64,000 bases of DNA from Clostridiales bacterium. GTDB taxonomy: Bacteria > Bacillota > Clostridia > Christensenellales > Aristaeellaceae. The notes beneath the pieces are model-generated. The model saw only the letters and a program-made list of their open reading frames with translations, was not told where the DNA came from and did not search any database. Made by a program: the position numbers and the translations under genes. Where the stretch lies: assembly GCA_015056055.1 (NCBI GenBank), contig SVHC01000004.1:43584-107583 (forward strand), read 5' to 3'. Below are positions 52,581-61,488 of this stretch, piece by piece; within the stretch, counting starts at the first letter, position 1, and the number at the start of each line of letters is the position of its first letter.

Positions 52581-52594
52581 ACTATGAACAAATC

Positions 52595-54076
52595 TTATGC
52601 GAAGGGATTCTCAGTGGGATAGAGCATGCTCTTGGGCTGATTGAAGTTGACCTTCTCAATGCCCAGCATCTTCAGAACGGAGAAGATAGCCTTGCCTACA
52701 TGACCGAATGCAACGGCGCCGTGATGCGGATAACCGTCAGCAATCAGAACGTGGCGATAGAAGCGGTTCATCTCCGGAATGGCGAATACGCCGATGCCGC
52801 CGAAGGACTCGGTTGCAACAGGCAGTACTTCACCCTGAGCGATGTAAGCCTGGAGCTTGCTGTCCTTATTGCCCTGGAGGCGGAAGAAGGTGATCTCACC
52901 GGGAACGATGTCGCCTTCAAGAGTACCACGGGTGATATCCGGCTCGCCGCCGTTCTCAAGGCCGCGGTTCATGATCAGCTGATACTTCATGGTGCCCTTG
53001 GTCAGACGGCAGATGGGAGTGTTGCCGCAGTGGAAGCCCATGAAGGTTTCGTTCAGACGATAGTTAAACTTGCCTTCGATGCTGGCAGCGTACATATCGG
53101 CAGGAACGCTGTTGTTGATATCGAGCAGGGTTACGCTTTCGCCGGTCACGCAGGTGCCGATGAACTCGCTCAGTGCGCCGTACATATCAACTTCGCATGC
53201 TACCGGAATACCGCGTGCGGTCAGGCGGCTGTTTACATAGCAGGGAACGAAACCAAACTCGGTCTGGAAAGCGGGCCAGCACTTGTTTGCCAGTACAACG
53301 TACTTAGCAGCGCCGCGGTTTGCTTCGATCCAGTCGAGCAGGGTGATTTCATACTGTGCAAGGCGCGGCAGGATGCCGGGCATCTTATTGCCATCGCCCA
53401 GTTCCTTCGCCATATCTTCGATAACGGCAGGAATGCGCGGGTCATTTGCATGGGCCTTGTAAGCAGCCAGCAGATCCAGCTCGGAGTTTTCCTGAACGTT
53501 GATGCCCAGAGAGAACAAGGGAGCAATGGGAGCGTTGCATGCGAGGAAGTCGAACGGACGCGGACCGAAGGTGATGATCTTCAGATCCTTAACGCCCAGG
53601 TAAGCGCGTGCTACCGGTGCGAATTCGGCGATCATATTGGCAACATCTGCAGCGGTACCGACCGGATATTCCGGAATATAGGCGTTTACGCCGCGCAGTT
53701 TGAGATTGTAGCTTGCGTTAAGCATACCGCAGTATGCATCGCCGCGCTCGCTGGACAGAACGGCAATGTTCTCCTCTGCAGCTGCTGCGAACATAACGGG
53801 GCCACCGAACTTTTCAGCCAGCATGGTTTCCGGACCTTCGGGGCCAAAGTTGCCCAGGTAAACTACCAGAGCATTAACCTCTGCGGCGCGGAGCTCTTCA
53901 AGAGCCTTCATGGTATCGCTTTCGTTTTCGATGGTGGTTTCGATTTCAACGATCTCATTGCCTGCGGCACGATAGGCAGCAACTACGGCTGCGCGACGGC
54001 GCTGGCTCAGGTCGATCGGGAAACAATCACGGCTAACGGCAACGATACCAAGTTTTACTTCCGGCAAATTAATCAT
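52595..54076 (-). CDS. L-fucose/L-arabinose isomerase-family protein
   Basis: A 493-residue protein of the FucI/AraA-like fold: LGIVAVSRDCFPIDLSQRRR, ALVVYLGNFGPEGPETMLAE, ACEVDMYGALSEFIG and IADGYPHHGAVAFGHVGKAI. These have isomerase-type metal and substrate Glu/Asp/His residues, but the exact sugar cannot be read. Strong codon bias suggests high expression. No kinase, aldolase or transporter for fucose lies near. ATG 54076 follows GGAGGAG. Confidence 0.85.
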   Translation of the reverse strand: MINLPEVKLGIVAVSRDCFPIDLSQRRRAAVVAAYRAAGNEIVEIETTIENESDTMKALEELRAAEVNALVVYLGNFGPEGPETMLAEKFGGPVMFAAAAEENIAVLSSERGDAYCGMLNASYNLKLRGVNAYIPEYPVGTAADVANMIAEFAPVARAYLGVKDLKIITFGPRPFDFLACNAPIAPLFSLGINVQENSELDLLAAYKAHANDPRIPAVIEDMAKELGDGNKMPGILPRLAQYEITLLDWIEANRGAAKYVVLANKCWPAFQTEFGFVPCYVNSRLTARGIPVACEVDMYGALSEFIGTCVTGESVTLLDINNSVPADMYAASIEGKFNYRLNETFMGFHCGNTPICRLTKGTMKYQLIMNRGLENGGEPDITRGTLEGDIVPGEITFFRLQGNKDSKLQAYIAQGEVLPVATESFGGIGVFAIPEMNRFYRHVLIADGYPHHGAVAFGHVGKAIFSVLKMLGIEKVNFNQPKSMLYPTENPFA

Positions 54077-54120
54077 TGTTATCTCCTCCGTATCATAATA
54101 ATCTCAGAGTTACTACTTCA

Positions 54121-54149
54121 ATTATAGAAGATTTCGGCATAAACTGCAA
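54121..54149 (-). promoter_or_regulatory. SigA-type promoter for the isomerase-family gene
   Basis: Minus-strand TTGCAG (54144-54149), 17-base spacer, TATAAT (54121-54126). Confidence 0.65.
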
Positions 54150-54199
54150 GTGTCTGAATCAACTATAATTTAAAGCTTTCGAAAATATGTGAAAGCAGA

Positions 54200-55174
54200 T
54201 TATTTTCTGCTTCTCACTTGACGTGCAAGTTCGGCAATATCCGCCTCATTCTCCCCTTCGCGCAGTTTTCTGCAAACGACAATGAATCGTCCGTCATCCT
54301 GTTCATAGCTGCAGGTTACAAGGCTCAAAAGTGAATCGCCAAATTCTACATCAACGGGAACATAATATTCGGATTCTGCTCTGAGCTGCGCAATGAACAG
54401 ATCAAACGAATCTTCCATGACGAACGAGAGCTTTCGGATTTCAAAAAAATCCTCATTCCCTTCTTCCATAGACGCATTGAACACTGCAAAAGGAACGTAC
54501 TTTGCCGTTTCATAGAGTGTGGTAAACTCAATCAACGGATTGCTGCGCAGATAGTTTTGCTCCATGTAGCGCGAAAGCCTGCCAAACATAGAGCCGTCTT
54601 TCATATTGTGCCCATAAATCAATGTGTTGGAATCAAGCGGATAGATGAGATTGGCTTCATCCATAAAAAGCGCACCATTTTTAAGCTCCGCACCATCCAG
54701 ACCATGATTCAGATAAAAGGAGTTATCATGCTGCACAACAGGAAGATCAACGATATCCGATACTTTCAGCCAACCAATAACATCCTGGTTTTCTTCTAAA
54801 AGCGCCGTAAATGCCTCATTCACAGTGGGCAGAGTCGGCGCAGCTACGCGAATGGTATCGGCATCCGGCGTCTGCAGGACGATAATTTTGCCGTCTACTT
54901 CAACGGTAATTGCATCCTCCGGAATTGTTGGTGCAGGGGTAATTTCAGGAGTCGGTACGGCGCTCGGTGAAGCGAAAGGCATGCTCGTAGGCTGCGGCGT
55001 AATGTTTTCAGCCATTTCAGAATAAAGCTTTTTATATTCCTCATTCAGAAGACGAGCGCGTTCTGCTTCTCTTTCGGAACGGATTATGTACAATGTCATC
55101 AGCAAAAGCACAGCAAGCAACGCAAAAATAAGAGTATTCAGTACACGCTGTTTTGCATCAATACGTTTCTTCAT
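54200..55174 (-). CDS. Class B sortase
   Basis: A 324-residue protein. N-terminal anchor helix (about 15-35), a Pro/Thr-rich stalk (about 58-85), and a sortase domain with catalytic His in LIYGHNMKDGSMF, Cys in LVTCSYEQD and Arg in GRFIVVCRKL. Sortases cleave LPxTG-like sorting signals and link proteins to peptidoglycan. No obvious sortase substrate lies in the window. ATG 55174 has AGGAGG upstream; a longer frame lacks a site. Confidence 0.9.
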   Translation of the reverse strand: MKKRIDAKQRVLNTLIFALLAVLLLMTLYIIRSEREAERARLLNEEYKKLYSEMAENITPQPTSMPFASPSAVPTPEITPAPTIPEDAITVEVDGKIIVLQTPDADTIRVAAPTLPTVNEAFTALLEENQDVIGWLKVSDIVDLPVVQHDNSFYLNHGLDGAELKNGALFMDEANLIYPLDSNTLIYGHNMKDGSMFGRLSRYMEQNYLRSNPLIEFTTLYETAKYVPFAVFNASMEEGNEDFFEIRKLSFVMEDSFDLFIAQLRAESEYYVPVDVEFGDSLLSLVTCSYEQDDGRFIVVCRKLREGENEADIAELARQVRSRK

Positions 55175-55298
55175 GTAAGCCTCCTGTTCTTTTTCTATTA
55201 TACAGGATAGCGCGAAAACAAGCAAGCGCAAAGTCGCATAACACGTCCGCACCGCTCATATCGTGAAACAGGGCAAATCTCATGGCAGGAGGCGCAGT

Positions 55299-56774
55299 AT
55301 GAATCAGAATCTTTATCGCGATATCGCACTCAGGTGTGATGGCGACATATACATCGGCGTTGTCGGCCCGGTACGTACCGGAAAGTCCACCTTCATAAAA
55401 CGTTTTATGGAGCTTCTGGTTCTTCCGAACATAACAGGAGAATACCGCCGTGAACGGATTGTGGACGAACTGCCGGTAAGCGGCGCCGGACGCACCATTA
55501 TGACCACGCAGCCGATTTTTGTGCCCAATGAAGCGGCTGAAATTACGCTGCGCGACCAGGCATCCATACAGGTGCGCCTTGTTGATTGCGCAGGGTATTT
55601 GATACGCGGCGCGCTCGGGCTGAATGAAGGCGAAAACGCACGCATGGTACGCACGCCATGGTTTGATCACGATATTCCATTTGAAGAAGCAGCTGAGATT
55701 GGCACGCGCAAGGTCATTGCGGAGCATTCCACGCTCGGCGTTGTAGTCACGACGGACGGCAGCATTACAGACCTTCCCCGTTCCGCCTATGCCGAAGCCG
55801 AGGAACGTGTTGTACGCGAATTGAAAGCACTTGGAAAGCCATTTGTGCTCGTTATAAATACAAACCAGCCCGGCAGTGAAGAAGCCATGCAGCTGCAATC
55901 CACTCTCGCCGAAAAATACGGCGTTACAACTGCACTGATTGATGTAGAGCACATGACCATTCAGGATGTCAATTCACTTCTGGAAAGCCTGCTTTTCGAA
56001 TTCCCGCTTTCTGAGATTGAAGTTATCGTTCCCAAGTGGGTGGACGCTCTTAAACCTACGCACTGGCTGGTAGAATCAATAATGAGCTCCGTGAAGTCTG
56101 CTTCAGAAAAGATGCAGCGTGTGCGCGATCACGCCGTTCTGGCATCTGCCTTAATGGAACTCAGCGATGCAGAAAGTGCACAGGTGGAGGAAATGCGCCT
56201 GAATGAAGGGGCTCTCACCTATCGCCTGCGCTTGAATGACGAACTATTTTACCGCGTGCTTGGCGAAGAAAGCGGCCAGCCCATCGAAGGTGAAGAACAT
56301 CTTTTCCAGCTGATGACCGAGCTCATCTATGCCAAGCGCGAATACGACCGCGTAGCAGGCGCCCTTGCCTCTGTACGCTCCACAGGCTACGGCATGGTAT
56401 CGCCCATCATGAGCGAGCTTACCCTCGAAAAGCCCGAACTTGTCAAACAAGGCAGCCGATTCGGCGTGAAGCTCAAGGCAAGCGCGCCCAGCCTCCACCT
56501 TATCCGCGTCGATATTCAGACAGAAGTCAGCCCCATTGTCGGCACCGAAAAACAGTCCGAAGAACTCGTGCAGTACCTTCTCAGTGAATTCGAAAACGAT
56601 CCGAATAAAATCTGGGAAACCGATATTTTCGGCAAATCCCTGAACGACCTCGTCCGCGAAGGGCTTTCCGGCAAGCTCATGATGATGCCCGAAGACGTCC
56701 GTCAGAAAATGCAGGAAGCATTGCAGAAGATTATCAACGAAGGCAATGGCGGCGTGATTTGTATATTGTTGTAA
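55299..56774 (+). CDS. spoIVA: Stage IV sporulation protein A (SpoIVA)
   Basis: A 491-residue coat morphogenetic ATPase. The P-loop is VGPVRTGKSTFIKRFM (about 18-33), with TTDGSITDLPR and the conserved C-terminus GGVICILL. It polymerises on the forespore membrane to build the coat base. ATG 55299 follows AGGAGG. Length equals the family norm (about 492). Made in the mother cell; a SigE promoter was not confidently placed in the 124-base divergent gap with the sortase. Confidence 0.96.
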   Translation: MNQNLYRDIALRCDGDIYIGVVGPVRTGKSTFIKRFMELLVLPNITGEYRRERIVDELPVSGAGRTIMTTQPIFVPNEAAEITLRDQASIQVRLVDCAGYLIRGALGLNEGENARMVRTPWFDHDIPFEEAAEIGTRKVIAEHSTLGVVVTTDGSITDLPRSAYAEAEERVVRELKALGKPFVLVINTNQPGSEEAMQLQSTLAEKYGVTTALIDVEHMTIQDVNSLLESLLFEFPLSEIEVIVPKWVDALKPTHWLVESIMSSVKSASEKMQRVRDHAVLASALMELSDAESAQVEEMRLNEGALTYRLRLNDELFYRVLGEESGQPIEGEEHLFQLMTELIYAKREYDRVAGALASVRSTGYGMVSPIMSELTLEKPELVKQGSRFGVKLKASAPSLHLIRVDIQTEVSPIVGTEKQSEELVQYLLSEFENDPNKIWETDIFGKSLNDLVREGLSGKLMMMPEDVRQKMQEALQKIINEGNGGVICILL

Positions 56775-56785
56775 TTCTGATACAC

Positions 56786-56816
56786 AAAGACGGTCGAAAC
56801 TATTTCGACCGTCTTT
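56786..56816. terminator. Bidirectional terminator between spoIVA and the LexA-like gene
   Basis: A 14-base perfect stem (AAAGACGGTCGAAA/TTTCGACCGTCTTT) with a three-base loop, lying between convergent genes. Confidence 0.85.
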
Positions 56817-56822
56817 GCTTTC

Positions 56823-57542
56823 TTACATAGAGCGAATCAGTTTTACGCACAGTCCCAGAACATATACGTCCTGATTGGGCAGAATTTCGCTGACGAAATC
56901 CACATCAAAGGACTGCACATTGAGCCTGCCGCCGTCGAGCTTTGTAACCTTGCGGGCTATGCGCTTGCCATCCTTCTGAAGCAGCATAATGGAATCGGAT
57001 ACCACCGTCTTTGCAGGAACCATCAGGAGCAAATCACCTGCATACACGCGGAAGCCGCGCAGGGAATCATCCGGACAGCGATAAAAGAGTACCTTTTCGG
57101 GATGAGCACCTTCGATTTTTCCGCCGATGACGGGCATAAGGATGTGATCAATAACCACATTGTCCTCACCGATAACGGGAACGCGTTTTACTACGCCGCC
57201 CAGTGCATCCAGCCATGCATCATTGGCTTCGCCGGTAGCGCGCACCTCTTCTTCGGTCTGTTTCTTTTCGGGCTCTTTTTCCGGAACGGGAATGATGTAA
57301 GGACGCGGCTTGGCACGAAGCTTCACTTCCCCTTCATTCGCTACTTCAAGCTCAGTGGAAACGGGATTCTTTACGCCCAGGACTTTCAGGATTCGCTGTG
57401 CCTGATCATCAGAAACAATTCGACGACCGGATTCAGCCTCTTTGATAAAGCTCTCAGCTACGCCACACTTTTTTGCCAGCTGCTTTTCGGTCATATTGGC
57501 AGCAAGACGCGCTTTTTTAATGCTGTCACCCAAACGGCTCAT
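56823..57542 (-). CDS. XRE-HTH regulator with LexA/S24-like domain
   Basis: A 239-residue protein: N-terminal HTH (LGDSIKKARLAANMTEKQLA, about 4-23; HTH to residue 65), a charged linker (about 80-105) and a C-terminal S24-like domain (DSLRGFRVYAGDLLLMVP then LLQKDGKRIARKV). The catalytic Ser position is kept; the Lys is less certain. It is the last gene of the MBOAT-SGNH operon, overlapping the SGNH stop (ATGA). It may sense stress or regulate this operon (inference). Confidence 0.8.
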   Translation of the reverse strand: MSRLGDSIKKARLAANMTEKQLAKKCGVAESFIKEAESGRRIVSDDQAQRILKVLGVKNPVSTELEVANEGEVKLRAKPRPYIIPVPEKEPEKKQTEEEVRATGEANDAWLDALGGVVKRVPVIGEDNVVIDHILMPVIGGKIEGAHPEKVLFYRCPDDSLRGFRVYAGDLLLMVPAKTVVSDSIMLLQKDGKRIARKVTKLDGGRLNVQSFDVDFVSEILPNQDVYVLGLCVKLIRSM

Positions 57543-58585
57543 TTTTCATTCTCCTTCATAAATAGGGATTCATAGTCATATCCCGTGATCATTTCAAGCT
57601 GGGCATTCAGTTTTTTATCAATATTTTCGTCTGTGAGCATGTATTCCCCGGCAACCGTCATTTCAAAGATATCAGTACAGATTTCCGGCAAATAGTGGAC
57701 GGTGTCGCTGTAAAGATCATAATTCTTCGAAAGCTCTTCGGAATCCAGGAAGTTGAAGATGCGTACGTTTTCGTACTTGCTGAGAATATCGTAAACGATG
57801 CGCTGCGCTGCCATGATTTGATCAAGTTCACCTGCACGGATTACGCCGTCCCAGAAGAACATATTCACCGGAGGCGTTACAAAGGTAAACTGTGTTTCAG
57901 GATGCGCAATAACGATGCTTTCGATATTCTGACGGATGTTCCCCTCTACTTTTGCTATGAATGCATCATCTACCGGCAACGTCGCTTTTACTGTATCGGA
58001 GCGCTCATATACTTTCATGATTGCATCAGTTCCGGTATCGTCGCGCCAGTCGTTGCTGTCAAAACTAAGCGGCGTATGATTGGTGAGCATTCGCACCATC
58101 CATGGAAGCATGTCCTTGTTGAGCAGATAGGAAATATCGTTTATGAGGTTATCGTCATACAAATACGTAGGAATATTCGGATAATGATATTCGTCCTTGC
58201 CGATCAGTAGACCTTTCGCATCCAGAATCCAGAATACATTGTCCAAAGAACCTTTCTTTTCAAAAGCATAATTCAGCCAGTCGCTTTGCTCACGGTAATA
58301 ACCAGCGATAAATACAATGCGGGCGGCATTGGCATCATAGAGCGTATTATAGTCGCTCGTTTTTGCATGACGGAATGTACTTGCGCCCAGAATGACGGAA
58401 TCAAATTCCACGTTCTTGGCAATTCCATAATTGTTGTATCGCGCGGTACCGTTCTGCGCCTTCAGCCCAAACCACGGCGCATGATAATGCATTACGGGGT
58501 CCAGTACATATACAAGTGCCATATACCCCACCAATGCAATAATCAGTATTCCGGCGACCCAACCTATCCAACGATTGTTTTTCAT
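57539..58585 (-). CDS. SGNH-like acyltransferase partner (DltD/AlgJ-like)
   Basis: A 348-residue protein with an N-terminal membrane helix (about 8-28) and an SGNH-like domain: VILGASTFRHAK in block I position (GAST for GDS), and YSDTVHYLPEICTDIF giving the Asp-x-x-His of block V. Such proteins work with MBOAT membrane transferases to O-acylate extracellular polymers. Twelve bases separate it from the MBOAT gene. The polymer is unknown. Confidence 0.85.
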   Translation of the reverse strand: MKNNRWIGWVAGILIIALVGYMALVYVLDPVMHYHAPWFGLKAQNGTARYNNYGIAKNVEFDSVILGASTFRHAKTSDYNTLYDANAARIVFIAGYYREQSDWLNYAFEKKGSLDNVFWILDAKGLLIGKDEYHYPNIPTYLYDDNLINDISYLLNKDMLPWMVRMLTNHTPLSFDSNDWRDDTGTDAIMKVYERSDTVKATLPVDDAFIAKVEGNIRQNIESIVIAHPETQFTFVTPPVNMFFWDGVIRAGELDQIMAAQRIVYDILSKYENVRIFNFLDSEELSKNYDLYSDTVHYLPEICTDIFEMTVAGEYMLTDENIDKKLNAQLEMITGYDYESLFMKENEK

Positions 58586-58597
58586 GCGATGGACTCC

Positions 58598-60055
58598 TTA
58601 GAAATTAAAGTACAAAAATGTCGAAACACCCGAGAATGAAAGAATCGAAAGTCCGGTAAGTGCTATAGTTACGAGAGCATTCTTCCAGTTGGGTTTGAAT
58701 TCGCGTACCAGCTGAGCGGCGCATTTCACGCCAAGTACAAGAACATATCCGCCGATCATGTACAGAGCAAGACCTGCCCATGCAGGCATTGATACAAATT
58801 TGCCCACAATGTCATACAGGAAAAGTTCAACTTCCATCGGACGGAAACCATCTGTGATTTCCTGCGCAATGGGACCGAAATCAAACGTGTACATTTTTCC
58901 GATCAGGGTACAGGCATCCTTAACGGAAGCCGCCTGTGCAAATACCGCATTGTGAACAACAGCGACGTACATGCCCAACCACTGCAGAAAGCCCGGAATC
59001 TTCTTCCACCATTTTTCGACGAAGATATTGACAACCTGCATGATGCCCCAGTTCAAACCAAAGATAACATATCCCCAATTGGCACCGTGCCACAGACCAC
59101 TGATGGCAAATACAACCAGCGAATTGATACAGGTGCGCAGCGTGCCTTTTCTGCTTCCGCCCAGCGGGAAGTAAATATATCTTGTGAAGAAACGTCCCAA
59201 TGTGATATGCCATCTGCGCCAGAATTCCTTACAGTTTCTTGAAGTGAGAGGCGCATTAAAGTTCACGGGGAGTTCAATGTTGAACATCCAACCAAGGCCA
59301 ATGGCCATGTCGCTGTATCCGCTGAAATCAAAATACATCTGGAAGACATAACTGACTGCACCGATAATAGCATTGGTAGAGTCCAGTAGTTCTACGTTGC
59401 CAAAGGCATAACCCACCGCAATGCCAAATACATCAGCCAGAAGAACCTTTTTTGCAAGACCCAATGCAAAGGCAAACATACCGCGCGCGAAATTCTGCGA
59501 ATTGAATTTACGCTTGGATTGATCCATAAATTGCGGAACAACCTCGGAGTGAAGAACAATTGGACCTGCAATCAGCTGCGGAAAGAAAGTAACAAACAAC
59601 GCATAGTCAAGAATCGGATAATCAGGAACTTCGCCATGATAGCTGTCCACCATGTAGGAAACCTGTTGGAAGGTAAAAAAGCTGATGCCGAGCGGCAAAA
59701 TCAGATTCAAAAGAGTCATATCTGCTCCGAATACGGCATTTACATTTTCGGCGAAGAAATCATAGTACTTATAATAGAACAGAACGCCGATATTCAGCAG
59801 TACGCCAAGCAGCATTATCGCCTTGCGTTTTCCCTTTGAGTCTACGTGGCGCATAAGCTTATTGAGTCCGAAATTGATTGCGATACTTCCGACAATCAAC
59901 GGAAGATATGCAAGATTAAAGTATGCATAGAACCACAGAGACATGCCCAGCAGATATGCCGAAGCGATTTTCGTATTTTTTTTGTTGATCAGAAAGTATC
60001 CGCAAACAGTCAGCGGCAGAAAGAGAAGTATGAATATGTACGAATTAAACAGCAA
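58598..60055 (-). CDS. MBOAT family O-acyltransferase
   Basis: A 485-residue polytopic MBOAT protein. FYYKYYDFFAENV, ILPLGISFFTFQQVSYMVD, FFPQLIAGPI, NCKEFWRRWHITLGRFFTRY and the active-site His in GLWHGANWGYVIFG are conserved. It exports acyl groups across the membrane to wall or exopolysaccharide. The start is a TTG at 60055 with GGAGG eight bases upstream. First gene of the operon. Confidence 0.95.
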   Translation of the reverse strand: MLFNSYIFILLFLPLTVCGYFLINKKNTKIASAYLLGMSLWFYAYFNLAYLPLIVGSIAINFGLNKLMRHVDSKGKRKAIMLLGVLLNIGVLFYYKYYDFFAENVNAVFGADMTLLNLILPLGISFFTFQQVSYMVDSYHGEVPDYPILDYALFVTFFPQLIAGPIVLHSEVVPQFMDQSKRKFNSQNFARGMFAFALGLAKKVLLADVFGIAVGYAFGNVELLDSTNAIIGAVSYVFQMYFDFSGYSDMAIGLGWMFNIELPVNFNAPLTSRNCKEFWRRWHITLGRFFTRYIYFPLGGSRKGTLRTCINSLVVFAISGLWHGANWGYVIFGLNWGIMQVVNIFVEKWWKKIPGFLQWLGMYVAVVHNAVFAQAASVKDACTLIGKMYTFDFGPIAQEITDGFRPMEVELFLYDIVGKFVSMPAWAGLALYMIGGYVLVLGVKCAAQLVREFKPNWKNALVTIALTGLSILSFSGVSTFLYFNF

Positions 60056-60087
60056 AACCGTATCCTCCGCAAAATGTATTCCTATAT

Positions 60088-60116
60088 ATCATATAGTGAA
60101 AGTACAATTTTGTCAA
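60088..60116 (-). promoter_or_regulatory. Consensus SigA promoter for the MBOAT operon
   Basis: Minus-strand TTGACA (60111-60116), 17-base spacer, TATGAT (60088-60093), about 35 bases before the TTG. Confidence 0.75.
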
Positions 60117-60125
60117 ATGAATTTC

Positions 60126-60170
60126 AGAAAACGCACTTGCATGGATACATTGCTCCATACCAAGTGCGTC
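60126..60170 (-). terminator. Terminator after the histidine kinase
   Basis: ACGCACTTG/CAAGTGCGT with an inner ATGGA/TCCAT pairing, then TTTTC on the minus strand. Confidence 0.65.
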
Positions 60171-60177
60171 TTGCCAA

Positions 60178-61488
60178 TTATCGGTTATTTTCCAGTGCTT
60201 CCACAGCCGGAAGGCATACGGTGAACCTTGTACCGATTCCTTCGCGTGATAGAACTTCTATATGTCCGCTGTGCCTGTCTACAATCCATTTTGCAATCGA
60301 AAGCCCCAGACCGGTTCCGCCGGAATTTCGATCTCTCGCAGGATCCGAACGATAGAAACGCTCAAAAATGTGTTCAACATCCTCGCCTTTCATACCGATA
60401 CCGCTGTCCTGAATTTCAAAGCAAACCATGCTTTGGGCGTTTTCATAAGCACGAAGGAAGATTTCTCCGCCTTCCGGAGTGTATTTTGCAGCATTGTCCG
60501 TAAAAACTCTGACGCACTGTTTGAGCATGGCAGCATCGCCAAGGACAAATACCTCTGTATCACACTTCAAATGATATTCGTGCATCTGATCGATCATCAG
60601 GCATTCTTCGTATGCTTCTTTCATCACTTCCGAAAGAGACACTTTTTGCAGTTCGAAATGATTCTTTCCAATATCGCCTCGGGCAAGGAACAAGAGCTGC
60701 TCAACCAGCTTTTTCATATAGTCGGATTCCGACTTCAAAGCCGCAATAGACTCATCCAGAACCTTTTCATCTTCCTTGCCCCAGCGCGCAAGCATATTGA
60801 CATAGCCCTGAATTACAGCAATCGGAGTACGTAATTCATGGGAAGCATCTGATACAAAGCGCGCCTGCTGCTGATAGGATTCATGGACTCTTTGCAGAAG
60901 ATCGTTTATAGCATCTTCCAAACCTTCCAGATCTCTGTCGCCGGTGTGCAGCTTTTCTCCCGGCTGACCGGGGCTGATACGATTCAGCGCTGCTTCCAGA
61001 TCGTGGAATTTTTCCTCGTCCAGAACGTGTGTATCTTTAACAGGCGGTGGAGTCATACTTAATTCCCGAGCAGCTTTTGCAATTTCATCCAGAGGACGAA
61101 GTAACCGTCGTGTTTTCCTTCCGGACGCGATGGCGCTGCATATCCAGCTGATTCCTTCAAAACACAGAAGAATAAGCCCGAAGGGTTTGATGCTTTCAAA
61201 TACACTTCTGAATGCAATTTCGTGCATCAGACCATCCGGTCCCTGAAAGGAATATACAATGCCCAGAATTCGCTGCCAAAGAGAATTTCCTCCATTTGCA
61301 GCAAATCTGCGCAAAATATAGGGTGACCATTCCATTCCGTATACTGCCTTTTCGGCGGAATATATCAGGTAGATTATGCCAATTACAATCAATACAATAT
61401 CCAGCCAGATATATCGCCAGAACAATTCCCCCATCCACGCGCGCGAAAATCGTCTGGCGGTAGAAGTCATTCTTTTAGTTGCATTCAT
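60178..61488 (-). CDS. Sensor histidine kinase
   Basis: A 436-residue kinase with two membrane helices (about 24-45 and 100-120), a short extracytoplasmic loop, a dimerisation H-box (FVSDASHELRTPIAVIQGYV), and the ATPase with N-box DNAAKYTPEG, G1 DSGIGM and G2 GGTGLGLSIAK. The signal is unknown. The start overlaps the response regulator stop (ATGA). Confidence 0.95.
   Translation of the reverse strand: MNATKRMTSTARRFSRAWMGELFWRYIWLDIVLIVIGIIYLIYSAEKAVYGMEWSPYILRRFAANGGNSLWQRILGIVYSFQGPDGLMHEIAFRSVFESIKPFGLILLCFEGISWICSAIASGRKTRRLLRPLDEIAKAARELSMTPPPVKDTHVLDEEKFHDLEAALNRISPGQPGEKLHTGDRDLEGLEDAINDLLQRVHESYQQQARFVSDASHELRTPIAVIQGYVNMLARWGKEDEKVLDESIAALKSESDYMKKLVEQLLFLARGDIGKNHFELQKVSLSEVMKEAYEECLMIDQMHEYHLKCDTEVFVLGDAAMLKQCVRVFTDNAAKYTPEGGEIFLRAYENAQSMVCFEIQDSGIGMKGEDVEHIFERFYRSDPARDRNSGGTGLGLSIAKWIVDRHSGHIEVLSREGIGTRFTVCLPAVEALENNR

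Noticed and set aside
52484-54127. 547-codon open frame opposite the isomerase-family gene
   Set aside because: Antisense shadow of a strongly biased gene; no ribosome-binding site or family resemblance.
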